Source: Isoetes taiwanensis
Lineage: Eukaryota; Streptophyta; Lycopodiopsida; Isoetales; Isoetaceae
Length of the DNA stretch: 64,000 nucleotides
Assembly (NCBI GenBank): GCA_021234155.1
Contig: JAJEKV010000031.1
Span: forward strand, 2,633,055-2,697,054
Direction of reading: 5' to 3'
In this document: one piece after another, positions 60,682 to 64,000 of the stretch
Layout of the letters: every line of letters begins with the position of its first letter
Position numbering within the stretch: position 1 is the stretch's first letter
Position numbers and translations under genes: made by a program
The notes under the pieces: model-generated
Databases searched by the model: none
Seen by the model: the letters and a program-made list of their open reading frames with translations, nothing else
What the model was told of the DNA's origin: nothing

Positions 60682-62870
60682 TTGGAATTGCCCCTAATCT
60701 ATATTTGGGCCCTTCCATCTTTTTTGATATTTGTGGTCTGCAGGTTTAAGATTTACATGAAGGAGACGCAAGAGGAATGTGACATTCCTCTCCTCAAATC
60801 AATCACATTCAATTATGGCAGAAAAGTATTACTGAAAGCGGATAAGGAGAGATCATTCTACATTCATATCTTATATGTTAGTCGTGCTCTGGAACATATT
60901 AATGTATGTGTGCTATTTCAGGATGTCCTTTCACAGTGCATCCATTCTGATTGCAATGCTATTCTCTCCCAAGTCGTCTTTGGTTGGCGGTATAAGGCTA
61001 TGTCCAATTTATGGTACTCACCTGCTGATACTTTCTGTAAGTTCTCCTGTGCCAACATTCCAATTTGTCACTGTACCTCTTTGAAACGCTTTCGTCCATT
61101 CATCAGAGATTGTGGTAATTTTGAAAGTCATGTCCTGACACTAAATTCAGATATTATCCATAATAAGCTACTAAAACAAGAAACTGTTAAAGGGCTTAAT
61201 CACATCCCCTTGTCGAAACCAGATCTTCATGAGCTTATTGCTGCTGTTTTAGACGGGTGGAATGATTTATGTGCCATTCTTTCTTCACAAGGATTGACAC
61301 TTAATTCTGAGCAGTTGGATCGTAGTCGTAGGTTGTTGAAATCTACCATTAGATCCAAACTGAAAAATAAAGTTATAAAAGCTTCTAGTCTGATGGAATG
61401 CAGTAATGCTATGGATGAGTTGGGCCGGCTTAAATCCCACTTGTGCATTGCAGGCATTGATAAATCAGCCATGACACCATCATTCATTTGTAAACAATAC
61501 TTGAGGAGTTTGGCCCTTGAGAGATTATCTAGTGATGATTTCCTTCCATATTTAGACTCAGATAGAATGAGATTGCATGTGATCTGCATACACTTTTCCC
61601 TGCTATGCACATAAAGAACATCAAGTTACCATATTTAATGGCTATTTTTAAGGCCCATAAAAATACCATGAGGTGGCTTACTAATGCAGCAGGTTGTGTG
61701 TTTTCACAAGTTGCAGCTCTCATTTCCAAGGCTCTACAGGCTATTATTCCTTTATTACGCGAAAAGTTCTATGCATTTGATCAGTCTATTCTCAGGTTTT
61801 TGAAAGTTGAAACTAGAAGTTTTTGGATGGTGGACTCCACTATGGAGGTTGCGTTGAACCTACCGGAGTGCATTCATAACATTTTTGTTGGTGATATTTC
61901 GCGATGCTACGAGGTTATCCCTCTCTTTGGTGTTGATAGCTTATATGAGGCTTTATCGTGGAGCACCAAACATGCATTTAAATAGGCTAAGTATAGTAAG
62001 TCCTGTTTATATGTTCAGTTTCTTGATAATGGCGACTCTTGTTTTGAATGGAAGCTACGTCAGCCACAATTTGAAAGGTGGTTGATGGTATCTGCAGCTG
62101 ACCTACTTACTTGGAATGAATGGTTATTATCCCATAGCATTGTCAGACTTGGTGACAGGGTGTGGCGACAGGTGAAAGGCATCCCCATGGGCTTCTCGTG
62201 TTCACCAATATGGTGCAACCTCTATCTATCCTTTTATGAGTTCCAGTTCATTGCCAAATTATCTCGGTTAGGTAAATCTGATCTACTTTCTCTATTTTCG
62301 CATACTAACCGTTATATTGATGATCTATGTTCTTTGAACAATCCATACATGTTCAAGTTCTTAGGGCCTGGAACTAAGGTGGATCCCATGGATCCCTTTA
62401 CTATCTATCCTCTAAATCTTCCGGAGATTAAACCGGAAATGGAGGACGTGATACGTCGCGAAGACGAATCATATTGTACCAAAGCACACTTTTTAAGTCT
62501 AAGCATACAGATCAAGGACCAGGCTACTGGTCTTTTTCTACTATCCAAATTTGACAAGCGAAGATCTCTCCCTTTCAGTTATGCACAATATATATGGCTG
62601 GCTTCCAATAGATCTATTAATGCAGCATATAAAGTGATTATGTCTCAGGCTTCTCCTTTGCTGTATTATTGCAATGATATGGAGTCGTGTCTAAAAGAAA
62701 TAGCGTCCATTATTGATGCTTTCTATAAAAATGGCTTCAAGAGAGACAGGCTCTTGCGCGTCATTATAAATATGTTGCAGACTAATGAATTTCCTGAGGC
62801 CAAATGTGATCCTAATATGCTAAGAAGACATCTGATTTGTCATGAACAAACAGGTATGAGTTTAACCTGA
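60682..62870 (+). pseudogene. PLE-like reverse transcriptase (ORF2)
   Basis: The frame is open from about 60682, with the likely true start after a TCTGCAG acceptor near 60744 (MKETQEECDIPLL). An N-terminal region with ICHC…FRDC-like cysteines and SHVLTLNSDIIHNKLL resembles the segment that precedes the palm in PLEs. A one-base shift near 61605 and a stop at 61983-61985 break it. Downstream: YLMAIFKAHKN, DISRCYEVIPL, WRQVKGIPMGF (62163), the catalytic YIDD at 62313-62324, FLSLSIQI and a thumb-like end. A classical retron, LINE or Copia RT would show YADD/FADD or YVDD; RYIDD plus G.PMG…P fits PLE best. No endonuclease follows. Confidence 0.72.
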
Positions 62871-63063
62871 CATTCTTTATTCTTTATGGCATTGTTACAT
62901 GCAATTAGGTATCTTTAAGTGTTCATGCAAAATGGTTCTTTGCATGCACCTCATTCTGGATTTTGTGGAGCAGCTGGCACACACAAACCCGTTTGGGGAG
63001 TGGTGCTCAGCGTACTCCCATATACCCATTGGGTTTATGTGTTGCTGTGGGTTGGTGGTGGGC
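62871..63063. other. Spacer between ORF2 and right repeat
   Basis: Short 3' region of the PLE-like element without coding sequence, leading into the CA/GCAC microsatellite. Confidence 0.5.
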
Positions 63064-63081
63064 CACACACACACACACGCA

Positions 63082-63113
<32 letters not shown>

Positions 63114-63246
63114 CACAGTACTCTATTTTTGAAACGCAACGTCTCAATGTTCTAATGATCAGACATTGGAATTCAATAGACGGGTTAACCTATATTTGGG
63201 CCTTATTTCTCGTCGAGAAGGCCTATCTGAGTGGCTTACTACATAT
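63064..63246 (+). repeat. Right flanking repeat of the PLE-like element
   Basis: Microsatellite 63064-63116 followed by the 130-bp unique part 63117-63246. The repeat ends at TTACTACATAT, after which the sequence turns directly into a LINE-type region. Confidence 0.88.
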
Positions 63247-63254
63247 AGAACAGG

Positions 63255-64000
63255 GAGCAAGAACGAGAGGACAACTAAGGAAAGGACACGTAATAGAACA
63301 ACAGGGAGACAGGGGGTGCAGAAAGGAAGGAAGAAGTAACGATCTGGTACTGGAATTGTACGGGATATCCTTGGGATGATGGAGAACGCCTAAACGAAGC
63401 ACGAGACCAGGATATCATATGTCTGGTAGAGACATGGGAACACAGCACAAAGAGGCTACCAGATGAACCAGGCTACACTTTGTTCACCTGTTGGAGGGAA
63501 AAGAACTACAAAATAGGAAGGGGTAGCGCAGGGCTAGCCTGTTACATTAGGAATAGCAGTATCAGAAAAGCATGTATTTTGGAAAACGACATTAATAAAA
63601 GATACATGCTTATAAATGTTGTGTTGCTTGACTATAGAAATCTGTATTTGCTAATAGTATACTATCCGCCCCAATGTGATAAACTGGAACTATTAAGCAT
63701 GGGAGAGATCGTCATGAGACATAAGGATAAGGGAATGTTGATCATAGTGGGGTATATTAATGCAAGGACGGGACGGGAACAATCACATAAAGCAGGGATA
63801 GACAACGAGAGTGGACAGTGGACACAGACTATAAGAGGGGAGGAATGGCAGCGGGACACGGTAGACGAAATGGAACTGACAGCGAGAGGAGAAACACTGA
63901 TGGAGGTATGTACAGCGACAGATACAATTATATGCAATGGTTTAAGAAGATGGGAGGATTCAGGCCAGTTCACAAGCACAAATGCCCACGGGAGCAGCAT
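63255..64000 (+). mobile_element. LINE endonuclease region, cut by window end
   Basis: Reading + strand from about 63340: WYWNCTGYPW (degenerate WN..G), DIICLVETW, a GRGSAGLACYIR segment, VYYPP and VGYINARTG, in the order of an apurinic-type LINE endonuclease. The usual GDFN is GYIN, so the catalytic aspartate appears replaced. The style matches the LINE at 13.4-16.6 kb (LISETW, NART). It begins only about 10 bp after the PLE-like repeat. Confidence 0.75.

Larger units (their letters stand above)
56537..63246 (+). mobile_element. Penelope-like retroelement with Gag-like ORF1 and terminal direct repeats
   Basis: Two ORFs (58735-60333 and 60682-62870) lie between 130-bp direct repeats (56605-56734, 63117-63246). 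The reverse transcriptase keeps the PLE-type order: C.C followed by a SHVLT…D.I..N…L..G region, YLMAIFKAHKN, DISRCYEVIPL, GIPMGFSCSP, RYIDDL, FLSLSIQI and a C-terminal R….A..IID.FYKNGF segment. No GIY-YIG endonuclease was seen before or after it. The repeats would be comparable to the pLTRs of PLEs. About 2 kb of pyrimidine-rich leader precedes ORF1. The copy is inactive (one stop in ORF1; a frame shift and a stop in ORF2). True ends are not certain: no target duplication was found. Confidence 0.65.

Overview
The window reads as nuclear DNA of a land plant with a large, repeat-rich genome, most likely a fern. Support comes from a long, intron-free PLS-class PPR reading frame in the style of fern and bryophyte organelle RNA factors, remnants of plant-specific genes (a SABRE/KINKY POLLEN lipid-transfer protein, a NIPA8-type magnesium transporter, a group IV CDPK), and many nested retroelements. 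The lineage call is an inference; no marker here fixes the species. Almost everything is transposon or gene relic. I see no clearly intact, complete host gene.

Left part (1-13.4 kb). Nine exons of a SABRE (BLTP2) 3' end run from 4107 to 12178 on the + strand. The copy is broken by frame shifts, an internal deletion, a 911-bp hAT-like element inside one exon (8-bp target duplication) and a 4.3-kb Copia element inside the last exon (5-bp duplication). Introns hold tRNA-derived SINEs. The Copia LTRs differ at one position, yet its reverse transcriptase lacks the YVDD segment.

Middle part (13.4-39.9 kb). A LINE ending in (ATT)n is followed by a possible Helitron whose 3' end (GC hairpin, short spacer, CTAG, then T) is at 39583. 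Nested inside are: an 11.7-kb minus-strand Copia (17806-29508, TSD GAAGA); within its integrase gene a 1-kb head-to-tail dimer of an unknown element and a 5.1-kb insertion between A and T with no duplication, which carries a cyclophilin fragment joined to exons of a NIPA8-like transporter; and a full-length L1-type LINE (31843-38703) with a 34-bp target duplication and its own nested minus-strand insertion.

Right part (39.9-64 kb). A truncated, internally deleted PPR gene (41351-43879, minus), a CDPK pseudogene, a TA-flanked MITE, a LINE 3' fragment, a transposase relic, a 5'-truncated second copy of the L1-type family, tandem repeats and microsatellites. At 56.6-63.2 kb lies the most unusual element: a two-ORF retroelement with a Gag-like ORF1 (RG-rich C terminus) and a reverse transcriptase resembling the Penelope-like (PLE) class, with no GIY-YIG endonuclease seen, bounded by 130-bp direct repeats that each follow a CA/GCAC microsatellite. 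A further LINE endonuclease region runs off the right edge.

Two signals deserve most attention: the PLE-like element, and a roughly 90-100-base stem-loop module that recurs in three unrelated mobile elements (11521, 21013, 49652), where the outer stem sequence changes but pairing is kept.
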